A stretch of DNA of 64,000 nt from Phymorhynchus buccinoides (GCA_017654935.2 CM065691.1:22955786-23019785), one strand, 5' to 3'. Positions 1 to 37,253 are shown, numbered from the stretch's first letter. Program-made: numbers and translations. The notes: a model not told the origin generated them from the sequence alone.

Positions 1-112
1 AGGCTACTTTTTCATTATTTCAAATAATTGGAATAAAATTATCAATTATCTCTTTAACAGGACTTAATTGATAACTTTATTCCAATTATTTGAAATAATG
101 GAAAAGTAGCCT
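1..112. mobile_element. Hairpin MITE at left edge
   Basis: Two AT-rich arms are near-perfect reverse complements, starting AGGCTACTTTTTCATTATTT and ending with the matching AAAAGTAGCCT. A short spacer around 50-62 separates them. No coding capacity is seen. The element may extend left of the window, so the target duplication cannot be read. Confidence 0.7.
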
Positions 113-407
113 ACATAACATATTTTGGTAAGTAAATGTGATGTCTAAATGTTTCGTTGTTGATGTTGATGTATATATTGTACATACTATGCTATTCGCC
201 CAGTCCACATCCTTCTTCCTGGTTTTTTTGGAATATTTGCTTGTTTCTTTAATTAATTGTTTACTTGTATATTTTTTCCTTTTCTTGTTCGCGACTTTGG
301 AATGTTTAGTTCTTTATTTTTTCTTTACATCATTTTTTATGGATGGCTTGTTGAAAAAAAGCATGTTTTTGCTTATACAATGTTCCCATCTGGAAATAAA
401 ATGTTGA

Positions 408-548
408 CTTTGACACACGCACCCCACCCCCACCCCCAAGAACACACGCACGCGTACACACACACACGTACACGCACACGCAAATACACTCACATATACA
501 CACGCACACACACAGACACACACTCACGCATGCATGCACACACGCACA

Positions 549-591
<43 letters not shown>

Positions 592-592
592 G
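408..592. repeat. (CA)n-rich microsatellite
   Basis: Imperfect CA repeats with ACGC and CACGTA interruptions end in a clean run of CA units. Open frames through it are low-complexity threonine/histidine strings and are not genes. Confidence 0.95.
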
Positions 593-1194
593 ATCAGTAG
601 AGGCAATAGAGGTGGAGTGCTGAGAATGGAGGGAAGGAGAGGGGTGAGGGAGGATAGAGATTATAGACAATATGACATTGCGTGTGCGTGTGTGGATGAC
701 TGTGTCTGTGTGTGCTCGCGCGCGCATAGGCCTACGTGCTCGCGCGCGTGCGAGTATAAGTGGAAAGAATGATAGGAGGTATCGGGATTAGGAATAAAAC
801 AGATGGAGGACGCATGCCAAGGCACAGTGTCAACGGGCATGGAGTAACGATAGCATCAGTTTCATGCGTAGAGTCTTGCCCCTTCTAGTCTCGCATCGTT
901 TGAGTGGAACCATTTATTTCCCCGTTTCTGCAAGTCATAAATGTGTCGCAATTTCATACTCTGCAGGAACGCTTTTAATGTGCACAGTAGTTGGCCACAA
1001 TTTGAGCAAGCAGCGATTTGTGATACCATGGACTATGTTTTTGCCTATATATATTTGATACATCACGAGGAAGTATAATTAACACTGCGGTTAGAGGTTT
1101 CGTGGCTTAATAATGTTTTAACAATTAATGTTTGTTCAACTGTACTGTTGAAGAATATCAAGCTTAATCAGCATCAGAGTTTACACTTATCAAA
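593..1194. other. Upstream region of the receptor gene
   Basis: This stretch holds a short CG/GT-rich patch (about 684-750) and otherwise unique-looking AT-rich DNA. It should contain the 5' leader and promoter of the receptor. No TATA box or initiator could be assigned with confidence. Confidence 0.4.
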
Positions 1195-12664
<11,470 letters not shown>

Positions 12665-13260
12665 ATACCAGAAGACCTTGGATACATTGTAGTGATAAAG
12701 GAGAGACTGATCGCCTATTGTCTTATTTCATGTTATTTATTTATTTATTGTGAAGCAGGTTGGGTAGGGGCAGTGTCTCATTGAGAAAACCGTCACAATT
12801 CCGTCTTTTTATGTTTTTGTTTTCGTGGGATTGTTTTGTTCACTTTTTGCCCAGATTTGTTTCCGTGGTTTGATTCAGTTGTTTGCATAATTATAAATAA
12901 TTAGTTTTGATGAAATCACACAGAACTACCAGTGGGCGTGTTTCAGCCACTTGTGTTGGTCATTTCGAACGAGACTATTCAATTGTAATTTGGATTCTCC
13001 TCTATTATAAAATAGATGGGGAATACTGTTGTCATTGTAGGCCTACACACTCTTTTGTTTGTTCTTTTCCTTTCATTGTTTTCTCTGATTTCGCTAAAAT
13101 GGAGAAAAAAAAGTTGAGGGGCACAAAGGGATTGCCAAATTTACAAAATAGTAAATTATTAAATGATTCGTCAGTTGTTGTACTTTATCACATTCCTTAT
13201 TTTGTTTATTGTTCATTTTCAAATCGTGTTTAGTTTAAGTTTTCATCTCTTGAATCTATA
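12665..13260 (+). other. Probable 3' UTR of the receptor
   Basis: AT-rich, unique-looking sequence follows the stop. No AATAAA was found in the first 600 nt. An ATTAAA at 13158-13163 is the best weak polyadenylation candidate. Confidence 0.4.
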
Positions 13261-13449
13261 AAATGATTGCTTCACAATCACTTGCCGTTCTCCTCTCTGA
13301 GACAGCTGCTAAGTATGTATGTCTGTCTGTATTTCTCTGTCTGTCTGTGTATCTGGATATTTACCAGCCGCGAACGAAGAGAGCGAAGTTGGTAATGTTT
13401 TCATTGAATTCTGAAGCCGACTATCTATCTATCTGACTGACTATCTATG

Positions 13450-14290
13450 TTAACACGTTTGAATGAAAATAGGACGCTGAAATTTTGCATGCGGATAGGT
13501 AGGCCTACTAAGAATATCTAGGCCAAGTTGGAAAATGGTCAAAGGTCAAGGTCTCTGGAGCCAAAAATGCTGCCGAACACCTTTCACGATAACGGAGGGG
13601 CCTAGGACGCTCACATTTTGCATGCGGATAGGTACTAAAGATATCAAGGCCAAGTTCAACAATGATCATAGGTCAAAGGTCAAGGTTACTGGCGCCGAAA
13701 ATGCTGCCGAGCACCTGGCACGATAACGATTGAACAGAGGGACCTAGGACGCTCAAATTTTGCATGCGGATAGGTACTTAGAATATCTCGACCAAATCAA
13801 ACAATGAAGGTCATAGGTCAAAAGTCAAGTCACTGGAGTCGAAAATACTGCCGAACTCCTGGCACGACAACGGAGGGACCTAGGACGCTCCAATTTTGCA
13901 TGTGGATAGGTACTAAAGATACCTAGGCCAAGTTCAAAAATGAAGGTCATAGGTCAAGGTCATTGGCGCCGAAAATGCTGCCAAGCACCTGGCACGATTA
14001 CGATTGAACGGAAGGACCTAGGACACTCAAATTTTGCATGCGGATTGGTACTAACAATATATCAGCCAAATTCTAAAATGAAGGTAATATAGGTCAAAGG
14101 TGAAGGTCACTGGAGCCGAACATGTTGCCGAGCATCTGGCACGATAACGTTTGAACGCAGGGACCTAGGACACTCAAATTTTGCTTGCGGATAGGTACTA
14201 AGGATATCTAAACCAAGTTCGAAAATCAAGGTTATAGGTCAAAGGTCAAGATCACTAGACACGAAAATGCTGCCGCGCGGCCAGTGGTCT
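13450..14290. repeat. ~140-bp tandem repeat with AGGTCAAAGGTCAAGGTCA core
   Basis: About six diverged units each hold CCTAGGACGCTCAAATTTTGC, GCGGATAGGTACT, AGGTCAAAGGTCAAGGTCA and AATGCTGCCGA. The AGGACGCT/AGGACACT anchor falls near 13471, 13604, 13746, 13882, 14020 and 14167. Confidence 0.85.
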
Positions 14291-14299
14291 AGCGTCTTA

Positions 14300-15250
<951 letters not shown>

Positions 15251-15308
15251 ACAATTAGTGATTTCTTCGCAGCCTACAAACCTTGCAAAGAATGAAGCCA
15301 ACTTTTCT

Positions 15309-15350
15309 CACTTCCCACCTGGAAGGTGAAAAGCTGGAAGGTGGGAAGTG
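15309..15350. repeat. Short inverted repeat
   Basis: CACTTCCCACCT and AGGTGGGAAGTG are exact reverse complements about 18 bp apart. No U-run or gene context gives it a role. Confidence 0.5.
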
Positions 15351-15881
15351 TTAAGTATGGTAACAGTAGGCGGTGAGTGAGTTCACAATGATTCCCACAT
15401 GTAGTGTGGGTGAAAGGGTGGGAGTAAAAATACCGGCTTCAGTCAGCTGCGGAGTAATCACTCTTTGCATAGTCTATATTCAGGCTTTTTGGTACCAGTA
15501 CGGGTCCAGTTTCTCCGGAGATTAGAGACCATGGTTTCACTTTTCTACAGGGGTCAATATTCCTCTTAACACCGACAGTAGGCTTTTTCCCACAAACAGA
15601 CAAAAAGAACAGAAACAAGAAGCACTGCGGCAGTGCATACCCGGCCAGACTTATGTTCAATATGTTGCAACTAACCAGTCAGGTTAAAGGGACAATACTC
15701 TTGCTTTACTCCTTGCCCAATACCTGGAGCAGTTAGTTCCCTTTGATGATTTACAACATTTGAGTGCGTTGATCAAAACCAAATTTTCAACAAAAAATCA
15801 ATAACAACCAGCAAGGTCATGATTATCAAAAGGAACCTTCCTTTTTTTATGATGTATACCCGTCTACCAAATTTGATTTGT

Positions 15882-16029
15882 CTAGTAGGGTTTTGGGGGG
15901 AGAAAATTCACACACATGCATACGCCTATATACAGACTGAAAGCATTATTCCCGGCTAGTAGGGTTTTTTGGGGAGAAAATTCACACACATGCATACGCC
16001 TATATACAGACTGAAAGCATTATTCCCGG
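15882..16029 (+). repeat. Direct duplication, 2 x 74 bp
   Basis: 15882-15955 and 15956-16029 are almost identical, both starting CTAGTAGGGTTTT and ending GCATTATTCCCGG. The few differences lie in the T/G run, which suggests a recent tandem duplication. Confidence 0.92.
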
Positions 16030-16377
16030 CACAGACTTTGGTCAAACAGTTAGAAAGGCGCAAGCCTGACACTCTTTGGCACAATGACCAGTTGTAAAAG
16101 CAGGCGTAATGGCTTGATGATACTGCTTCAGTGGGTCTAGAAAGTTCCTTCGTTTTTATGAATTCTGTGCTTCCAAATCAGTGTGACAACTTATTCCGCC
16201 ATGGGCTCACGAAATGCTTTTTTTTTAAAAACTTCTTTAGACTGTCCTCTTAAGTTGTTTACCCTTGTGGTAGTGAAGGATGTCAATACAATGTCATGCA
16301 TCAACGCACTGACGTGCGCACATACTAAGTCGGTATATAAAAGCACTATATACTCGCATGCACACGCATAGGGCCTA

Positions 16378-16800
<423 letters not shown>

Positions 16801-16879
16801 AGAGAGAGATAGAGCACACTCGCGCGTGCGCGTGCGCACAGACATAGCACGTTCATAAACGACATTAATGTTCGTTTTG

Positions 16880-18142
16880 AACGTTCCCGGGTTCAAACAG
16901 ATATAGCAATTTTGGACTTTTCCAATGCCTTCGATACTGTGCCCCACTCAGCTTATGGATAAACCGGACAGCTACGGCGTCAGAGGCCCACTCTACCAGT
17001 GGCTCACCACCTTCCTCACGTGTTAAGGTGGTGGTCGGAGGAAAGGCATCAGACAAGTAACCGTGGATTCTGGTGTACCCCAAGGCACTGTTCTTGACCC
17101 TTTGTTATTTTTATGCCACATTAGCCTCTACTGCATCCCAAGTAAGACTCTTCGCAGACGACTGCCTGCTGGCTACCGCGAGATAAGGACACAGGCAGAC
17201 CATGATCTGAAGAAACTGGAAGCATGGGCTGACGAATGGGGCATGAAATTCAACGCCAAGAAATACTACATCCTAAGTGTGTGGAACAAATAGTTGTGAA
17301 TTCTTCTATCAGCTGAGAAATCACATAATGCAGCATGTTAATTTGAGAGCTATCCCTACCTTGGAGTGGAACCGCTGAGCAACAACCTATCCTGGTCGGC
17401 GCACATCAGCCAACAAGATCGCTAAGAGAGCAAGCTCCAGCCTGGGTATGCTGCGAAGAAATCTACGTCTCTGCCTCGAAACCTGCCGCAAAACCGCATA
17501 CATCTCTCTTGTCAGGTCCCCTTATGAATATAGCTCGACAGCGTGGGACCGGCGTATGTGCAAAGCAACATCGACAAGCTAGAAGGTGTTCAACTGACGC
17601 AGGGCAGCAAGGTTTATTAAATAAGATTACCGTTCTCGCAACCCATGCTGTATCACAACTATGCTGCAAGACCTTGACCTCCCTCCTCTACTAGTACAGA
17701 AAGGAGAACACAGCACAGAGTGACCTTCTTATTCAAGATCGTGGAAGGTCACCTCCCAGGCATACAGGCAGAAAACTACATTGAGCCTGCAAATAGCAAA
17801 CGACGCATCAAACCAACCAGACATGAAAACGAAGAAAGTAAAAAAAAGAAGTTGTCAAACAATATGCACGGAACAACCGACACTGCCTATCATCCAGCCG
17901 TCCAAAACAACAGTTCCTTGTAGTGCCTAAGTTGGACATTATACTGACCGGTGATTGAAGGCCCTGTCCAGTATAAGGAAGAAGAAGAAGAAGAAGAAGA
18001 AGAAGAATTAATAGTGCAAAAGAACAGCTTTTCCCCGCGTATGATCAGGCAATGGAACAACTTGGATGACAAAGTTGTTTCCGCTGGGTCAGGGGAGGTG
18101 ATAAGACCCTCCTCCAACAGACCCCCAGCCAAAATGATGTAA
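16880..18142 (+). pseudogene. Non-LTR retrotransposon reverse transcriptase remnant
   Basis: Scattered over three frames are RT motifs in the right order: DFSNAFDTVPH (near 16912), GVPQGTVLDPLLFL (near 17075), VRLFADDCLL (near 17142), the EAWADEWGMKFNAKK thumb region, YLGVEPLSNNLSWSAHIS and a C-terminal FLFKIVEGHLPGIQAENY with RMIRQWNNLDDKVV. This is the pattern of a Jockey/CR1-like element. There are many stops and frameshifts, and an (AAG)n expansion at about 17978-18006 breaks the C-terminus. It is inactive. Confidence 0.85.
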
Positions 18143-18144
18143 AT

Positions 18145-18650
18145 CACCCCCCCCCCCCCCCCCCCCTCGATTCCCCCTTCCCCCGATACCCCCATTGTCC
18201 CTACGGCCTCATTACCCCCCACCCCCTCCCCCCTCACCAACATCTACAGAAGGACACAAAGAAAGAAAAGGAAAAGAAAAAAGAAATAACTTTTTTAATG
18301 AGGTGCTTAGTGTCTGCTGGACGTGGCATCATGCCGGTGACTTGCTGAACGGGCACTGGCTGGCCAGGTCACTTAGTTTTTAATCTATATGTTTTTTAGG
18401 AGTGCTCTTTCCAAGTTTTTTTCGTCGATTATATGCTACAAAATGGCCCTTTCGACTATATATCCAGATCCAGATCCACACAGTGTTAGAGAAAGTTATG
18501 GACAGTTTTGGATTAGGAGATTTTGCACCTATGGGCTGGGACGCACGTGTACTAGAACACTTCCGGTTTATTCTGATGAAGTTGACAACACCAAAACCTA
18601 CGTCTGCAAGTTTGCACACTAGGGGCAATTCAAGTTTGCAAAGCTGTGAA
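18145..18650. other. Upstream region of the PGAP2-like gene
   Basis: A poly-C run lies at about 18148-18167 and C-rich DNA reaches 18240. From about 18400 the frame of PGAP2 exon 1 is open upstream without resembling the family, so it is more likely 5' leader than coding. No core promoter could be named. Confidence 0.35.
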
Positions 18651-18653
18651 AGT

Positions 18654-30869
<12,216 letters not shown>

Positions 30870-31238
30870 GTATATAGGTATCCGTTTATATGCTGGGTTG
30901 TGTTTTGTTGCTTGCAAGTTGCACGCTTACTGAGTACCCCTACAAAGCTGACATGCTTTCACATGTGCGTTACTACCCACACTTGGTTAACCTTCAAAGC
31001 TGCTTGACTCACCACCACAAAAAAATGTACATCAAGTATGCCAAATTGACTGTTCAACTTGTGATGTCAATGGAATGTTTGAAAATGGTTTAAGGATGCT
31101 GAATTGTGTATCCAAAGAAAAAACCATTCATTTCAGTTCTGAAATTTGTTGGCTGGATGATAATGATAAACATTTGAAAACTAACAGGCTCAGAGAACAC
31201 TAAAGGCTCACTGTCTTCAAACCTAAGCCTTTGTGTTG

Positions 31239-31244
31239 AATAAA
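31239..31244 (+). promoter_or_regulatory. Polyadenylation signal AATAAA
   Basis: This is the first AATAAA after the stop of PGAP2 terminal exon A. A T-rich stretch follows within a few hundred bases. Confidence 0.5.
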
Positions 31245-32100
31245 TCTCATTTAAAAAAAGTATTTTCTGATAACAAGCTAATTATTGTAAGGGGATCATT
31301 GCACAAGAAGAATTCAGCGTTTTTAAAAATAAGTGGATTCACCGATTGGCGATTGATGTGTCTTTTTGTTGTGATGAGTCATGATGCATAATATGAAAGG
31401 TTTGAATATGATTTTACCAGAACACAAACTGTTTTTCTTTTGTTGTTGTTGGTCACTTGAGCATGGGAAAATACTCAACCTCACATGCTGGAATCTTCCC
31501 ACTGTTTGAGCAATTGACTGTGACCTTAACCTTGCTTTAATTCCTTTAGCATGCACGACTCACGAGTCGTCCCATTTGCTTGTTAATGTTACACTTATAT
31601 GTTGTTGTTTTTTCAGTTCTTTTTATTTATTTTTTTGTTTTGTTGGTTGATTAAAAAAAAATCATTTCACCCTATGTATTGCTTGGTGATTTTACTTTTT
31701 GATGATGTTATGTTTGCTTTTTGTGACAGCTGCATCAGTTAATATAATTGGCATGAAGATGCGCTGCATCAATTACTATTAATTGGCATGAATATGTATG
31801 TTGCAATGTCTTTCATCAATTTGTTCCTTTTTATATTTGTTTTGCCTACAAGGGGCAAATATGAATTTATTCCAGGATCTAGTTTTGGGGCATAAGAATT
31901 GCCCAGACCATTTGAAATCTGTTTCAGAATTCCATAGAAGCGTAAATTATTTCAAAATATTTATTTCTAAATCCATTAGCAATTTTATGTTTTATGCTAC
32001 CAAATTTTTGTTTTGAAAATTATTAAGCATTTTGTTTTTCTGTTTTTGGGTGTCATTCTGTTAGTGTGATGATGTTTTGCCTGAATGATCATGGCATGTC
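31245..32100. other. AT-rich DNA without recognised features
   Basis: No gene or named repeat was seen. ATTAATTGGCATGAA-like text is duplicated around 31735-31795. Confidence 0.35.
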
Positions 32101-32126
32101 AAAATCCTTATCTCGTGTTCTTTGCA

Positions 32127-32167
<41 letters not shown>
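32127..32167. repeat. Poly-G tract, ~40 nt
   Basis: An uninterrupted guanine run follows TTTGCAGA. Confidence 0.95.
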
Positions 32168-32168
<1 letters not shown>

Positions 32169-32539
32169 TGTATCCTTATGATTCTGTGTCCAGGGTTAGA
32201 GAGGAGGAGATGTGCTGAAAGATACTTGATGTTGTTTGTGACGTGTTTGTTTGTGAATGTTAAATGAGTTGCTAGTATAAAAATCTGTGGGCGAGTAGAT
32301 TTCAAAAGTCACTAGTCCGATGGGCAACTGTAAATTTCAGCATTGCATGGCCCTGTTTTGTTTTATTTACTACTGAGTCTCCCCACACCATCTGTCCCTT
32401 CCAATCGGCTATCAAAGCAAGCTCAGCTGTCTGCTAAGATAACAACATGCCAGCACTGGTAAGTACTGAAAAGGAAGGAAGGGCAGCCTCCTCAATCTCC
32501 TCCACCTTCTCTCCCACACCTATTTCGCCATATGATTTC

Positions 32540-32870
32540 TTTTTTTCTTCTCCTTTCTTTCTTTCCCACTTTTTTTTCTCTTTCTCTCCATCTCTCTCCT
32601 TTCTCTTCTCTTCCTCTCTGTCCTTCCCTTTCCTCTGTGTGTGTGTTCAGGGATTTTTATTGTCATTTTCTTCAGGCTAGTGAAAATGTGTTCGGGCGAG
32701 TAAAATCTTTCAGTTACTTGCCTGGAGGGCGAGTGACATTTTTAAAGTTTGGCCAGCCCTGGACAGAGACAAATAGACAGACAGACAGACAGACAGAGAG
32801 AGAAAAACAGACAGAGTGAGAGACAGAGAGAGACAGAGAGAGAGAGAGAGTATTTTGATCAAACAAATCA
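32540..32870. repeat. CT-rich then (GACA)n/(GA)n low complexity
   Basis: A pyrimidine-rich block (32540-32640) and a purine-rich block (32765-32850) flank a unique stretch. Confidence 0.8.
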
Positions 32871-32916
32871 ACATTAATTAAATCAAGAATGGCATAGTCT
32901 TTTAGTGTACTGTATG

Positions 32917-33121
32917 CAGACCTGTTTACTCTACTCTTTTCGAGTAGTATTCTACTCAATGTGGACCTCTACTATTCAAAATTGAAAATAATGCTCTAAT
33001 TACTCATTTTCAGTGAACATATTTTGATGGTTTAATGAATAAAACTACACATTTTGCACCAAAACTACTCATTTCAGCAATCCAGACTACTCAAGATTTG
33101 AGTAGGGGGTAAACAGGTCTG
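32917..33121. mobile_element. MITE with CAGACCTGTTTAC ends, copy 1
   Basis: It is 205 bp long, with termini CAGACCTGTTTAC and GTAAACAGGTCTG. TGTATG directly abuts both ends (32911-32916 and 33122-33127). The same termini bound the hAT-like element at 37254-37769. Confidence 0.82.
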
Positions 33122-33129
33122 TGTATGAG

Positions 33130-33920
33130 TGATGGTCATCCTGGGTCATCCTTTTTGAGGATGAACCTTGGTCTGTCTCAATGTGGCTGTTGCTTGTGCT
33201 CTACTATCCGACTTGGTGCCGAAAATAACTTTGGTGAAGGGAGTTAAGTTACAGAGAGAGTTACCTTTCTTTACTTCACTATTATCTTATCTCATTGCCT
33301 CACTGTTTCTATCTTTGTTTAACCCAACTTCTATCGAGGCATACCAGCTTGTTCTGTGTAAAATAATCCAAGACTAGAAGGCTATGCCATTCTTGAATTA
33401 ATGTTGATTTGTTTGTGCACTAATTCTCTCCACCACTGTTGTTGTGTACTGTGTGGGTGATGGTCATTTTATTTTTGGGATGAACCTTGGTCTGTCTCAA
33501 TGTGGCTGTTGCTTATACTTTGCTAGGTGGCTTGGTGCCGAAAATGACTAGTGAAGGGAGTTACATACAGAGAGAGTTACCTTTCTTTGCTTTACTATTT
33601 CATTTTATGCTTACAATCTAAAAAAGCTTTGTTTTCTTGTTTTCTTTTATGAATCCCGTTTCCAACCAGTGCAATAACCATCATTCACTCCTTTATGTTT
33701 GGGAGAAGTTTGGAGATCTTTTTATCTTTTGAGTTTCTTGCCTTTGAGTTTTTATTTCAATTTGTTTTAATGTTTTTTTAAATTTTATTTGTTCTCTAGG
33801 TTGTTGTTTTTCCTTTATGAATCCCATTTCCAACTAGTGCAATAACCATCATTCACTCCTTTCTGTTTGGGAGAAGTTTGGAGATTTTTTTAAACTTTTT
33901 AGATTCTTGCCTTTGAGTTT
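33130..33920 (+). repeat. Two pairs of direct duplications
   Basis: GGATGAACCTTGGTCTGTCT and the next 120 bp occur at about 33160 and 33478. CCAACCAGTGCAATAACCATC and its surroundings occur at about 33655 and 33825. The two events duplicate neighbouring, different sequences. Confidence 0.8.
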
Positions 33921-34354
33921 TTATTTCTTCAGTTTTTAATGTATTTTTCTTTTTTTCTTTTTTTCCTTTTAAAAATTAGTTTTTGTTTTCAATTTTTAAT
34001 TTTTGTATTTTTTTTCTTTTCACTTCCCCTGCTGAATATGATTATATTCTATGATGTAAAAGAGCATGTATGTGTATTTGTATGTTAATATGCAGCATGA
34101 ATGAATATATATGTATTTGCAGGCTGGCGTTTACATGTATGTGAAAAATTGTTATCGTATGTTTTGTGTGTGTATACAGTTATTTGTATTTTTTACGTGT
34201 CAGCCTATCTATATCTCTCTGTTTATTACATGTTTACTGTTCCCCCCTTCACAAGGGCCAAAAGCCTTTCTGAGTAAAAGTTCCACTATTCCAGTGTTCT
34301 GTCTTTCAATCTGCCCCTCCCCCCTTTTTGTTTGTAGCTCAAGCCACAAACCTA

Positions 34355-34450
34355 TAACTCACTTTGTCGGTCGGTCGGTCTGTCAGTCGGTCTGTCGTGC
34401 CAAAATTGTCGCACATTTTGACAAAATTGTCGCACTTCAAATCGAGGCTA
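34355..34450. repeat. (GGTC)n and TTGTCGCAC duplication
   Basis: GGTCGGTCGGTCTGTCAGTC is followed by two copies of AAAATTGTCGCAC. Confidence 0.6.
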
Positions 34451-34927
34451 CACTTCTGGCCGCTCTTTAAAATGATGTATTTTAAAAGCGTACAAAATAA
34501 TAAACATATAATACAGACACTACAACAGTCACGACGAGTATGCGGTGCTTCTTTTGATGAGTATAAGTAGGATACATAGTTTTAAATGTTTTCCAAAAGA
34601 TATAAAAAGTTACGAAATGGTGCAGAGATAACATTCTGGTTTACAGATTAAAATTATTGAAAAGCCAGGGGAGGTAACTCATGATTGGAGTGGTAAAAAT
34701 AGACCGCGTGCCACAAACTATTATGATTTCGCACTTGTTTTTCTTTTATGTCTTACATTCCCTCGCCTTTTCCCTCATTCGTTCTTTCCTGCGCTTTTCC
34801 TTTCAATGTATCAATCTCTCTTTGCTTTTCCTCATTCCTTCCATCTGTGTGAGTAACCAGATTGTATGACCAAAACAAGAAACTGCTTGCTTTGTATGTG
34901 CATGCAACTGTCATACCCATGCAATCG

Positions 34928-35170
34928 TGTGTGTGTGTGTGTGTGTGTGTGTTGCGTGTATCCAACTTATAAGATTGTGTGGATGTCTATGCAAAGGCAT
35001 ACCTGATTTGAAATGTGGTATAAACATTAAATTTGTAAAGAGGGCTTAGTGTGAGCTTGCATAAAATTTATATGTATATGTGTGTGTGACTGTGTGTGTG
35101 TACACGTATGTGTGTGTGTGTGTGTGTGCGCATACATGCACGTGTGTGTGTGTGAGAATGTATGTGTGTG
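34928..35170. repeat. (GT)n microsatellites
   Basis: GT runs lie at 34928-34953 and 35085-35170, with a unique stretch between. Confidence 0.9.
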
Positions 35171-35367
35171 AATGCGCATGTGTGTGGGGAAGGGGTTGAG
35201 AGAGTGAGGGGGGAGGGGCACATATTCAAACAGATAAAACATTTCTATCCATTTAAAGGCAACGTGCTGAAGATTTAGTATGCATGCTTAGCGCTTGCAT
35301 GCACGCACGCAAGCATGAACAATTTACCTTGATGTTTCAGCTTACTCTCTGTTTCGTCGTTTTTCAG

Positions 35368-35618
35368 TGTACACAGCGTTTGCCCTTTTCGAGCTCCTGA
35401 CAGTGCTGGCCAACATAGCATTCCACGGTCTGATCATCGTGGACTTTCACAGCACTAACACCGTGATGCTGGATTGCGGAGATGAAACATCAAGGGGAGA
35501 TCAGAAAAGCAACTCCTATTCTTTCAAACCTACGAACGGAGCAAGCTGTAAACATGTGAGATGCGTTTGTGGCGTTTTGATTTCGCATAGATATATTATT
35601 TCTAGGGATAAGGCATGA
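35368..35618 (+). CDS. PGAP2: Alternative PGAP2 terminal exon B
   Basis: tcgtttttcag|TGTACACAGCG enters in the same phase 1 as exon A and encodes VYTAFALFELLTVLANIAFH, then a different tail of about 60 residues to TGA at 35616-35618. Joined to exon 5 it would give 298 aa. A GT at 35556 (ACAT|GTGAGA) could instead act as a phase-0 donor. No AATAAA was seen in the next 500 nt. It is either a mutually exclusive last exon or the relic of a partial gene duplication. Confidence 0.7.
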
Positions 35619-36078
35619 TTTTATGGGGTTTCTGTAGGTGCAAGGAGATTTTGTTTTTGAGCGTTTGTTTGTTCGGCAGCAGTTAAACCATTTTCATGTT
35701 TTATATGAGATTAGTTTGTTCCTGAGCTAGTACGATGCTTGGTTGTTGTTTTTTGTTTTTTGTTTCATTCATGGATTTTGCCTAGCTGTTTATATTGTAG
35801 ATCTGCTAATTCCCCTTTTTGTTTTTGACAGAGTTTAATGCGAAACATTCACACAGTAGTTTTTAGTTGTCAGTAAATCTCATGTATGTTCAATACAAGA
35901 GAAGTTCTAAATATATTTTCTTCATTGTAATTTGTAATGTATGGGTTAATGTGGTAAGTTTATGAATGTGAAACAATGAAAGGGTAATATTTTGAAACTT
36001 TTATTTTGTATGCGTGTTTGTTTGTTTGTCTGCATGTGTACAAGTGTTTGGTTAGAAATTCAATGGTCAGGTCAGGTA

Positions 36079-36118
36079 GATAAAGACGACTAGGCCTCGC
36101 GGCCTCTCAAGCGTCTTT

Positions 36119-36150
<32 letters not shown>

Positions 36151-36420
36151 CCTTTTCCTTTTTTGGGGGGTTGGCACAGCTGTGACGGTTTTGGTAGACT
36201 ATTCGTCATACTGGTATTTTAATTTACCAAGGTTTGGGTCTTTGTCCAGGAGGTTTTTGAATTTGTTAGTATCAGGTGCAAGTTTTGTCTGAGCAGGAAG
36301 TGCGTTCCAATAGTTAGTCACTCTGTTACTGAAAAAGTGTCTCCTGATGTTAGTTCTACTATACTGTGTTAGTATTTTTAATTCATGATTTCTAGTGGAA
36401 ACTTCATTCTGCATTGCATA
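36079..36420 (-). pseudogene. Non-LTR retrotransposon 3' fragment
   Basis: On the minus strand from 36414 the frame reads STRNHELKILTQYSRTNIRR, HFFSNRVTNYWNALPAQ and FKNLLDK, the usual C-terminus of a CR1/Jockey-type ORF. It is followed by a poly-A run (poly-T at 36121-36150 on +) and GAGAGGCCGCGAGGCCTAG. Confidence 0.8.
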
Positions 36421-36837
36421 ACATTTATGTTGTAATTAACCCCATTGTATAAAATTAATGTTGCAGTCAATTCCATCCATACAATTTATGATATTGAACA
36501 AAAGGTGAATACTCTCTTTCTAATTAACTCCCCTCCACCAAAGTTGATTACGATACCAATCACCTAGCAGTGCGTGGGTCAGAACCAAAGTGAGGCAATT
36601 TATGTTGTAATTAACTCAATTCTCCTTTGAACATGTAGTATGTGAAAAGAATAATCAATAGTCTTTTCTGTCTTTCACATGCCTTTAACCTTTTCCCTTC
36701 CTATTAAAACCTGACTCTGTATCCTGAAATTTGTTGAAAACTTATTTTGCAAGGAATTTTGCTTGAAGAGTATGGTTTTGAAAATTATGCTTTTTGCATG
36801 TATCAGGCACTCGGTAACCTCAGGTTGATATTTTTAA

Positions 36838-37105
36838 CCCTTTCACCACTTGCCATTTCATAGCCAGATTCTTCCATTAAACTTACATGGTTACTGGGTA
36901 GAGAATGGACTTCATCTGCAATATTGGGGATTCATCAATGACATGTTTAATATAAGATTAAGGTCTATCCTTACCTTCCAAAATTAAGAAAACAAGATCA
37001 TTGGAAAGCAGACCATGATTTCAAAGCTGTTAATGACATGGGTGTTAAACGTTAAAACCATTGTACTTTTTGTAGTGCAGAAATGCGACATCGGTGGCGA
37101 AAGGG
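36838..37105. mobile_element. piggyBac-type TTAA MITE, copy B
   Basis: CCCTTTCACCACTTGCC and GGTGGCGAAAGGG are flanked by TTAA at 36834-36837 and 37106-37109. The interior matches copy A (AAGGTCTATCCTTAC, GACATGGGTGTTAAA). Confidence 0.85.
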
Positions 37106-37253
37106 TTAATGTTGGTTCAATTTATGGCTAATAAGCATACAGCTTTAAGGCTTGTGCACATTATAGGTGGAAACTCATGTCCACAATCCGCAAATTTAGT
37201 TTAAAAAAAAGTAAGAAATAAGTGGATGGGATATGTGTATTTCGTGTGTAATG

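Noticed and set aside
257..772. Long open frames through CA, GT, CT and poly-G tracts (for example 257-772, 3594-3893, 7594-7823, 14321-14709, 16380-16947, 19102-19368, 52256-52720)
   Set aside because: They encode only dipeptide repeats or homopolymers and arise because simple repeats lack stops.
13450..14290. AGGTCA clusters as true hormone-response elements
   Set aside because: The motif lies inside decayed tandem repeats with no promoter next to them; only the repeat call is supported.
15439..15660. 73-codon minus-strand frame with a plausible peptide sequence
   Set aside because: It seems familiar as a dispersed invertebrate repeat, but I cannot name it or prove it is coding.
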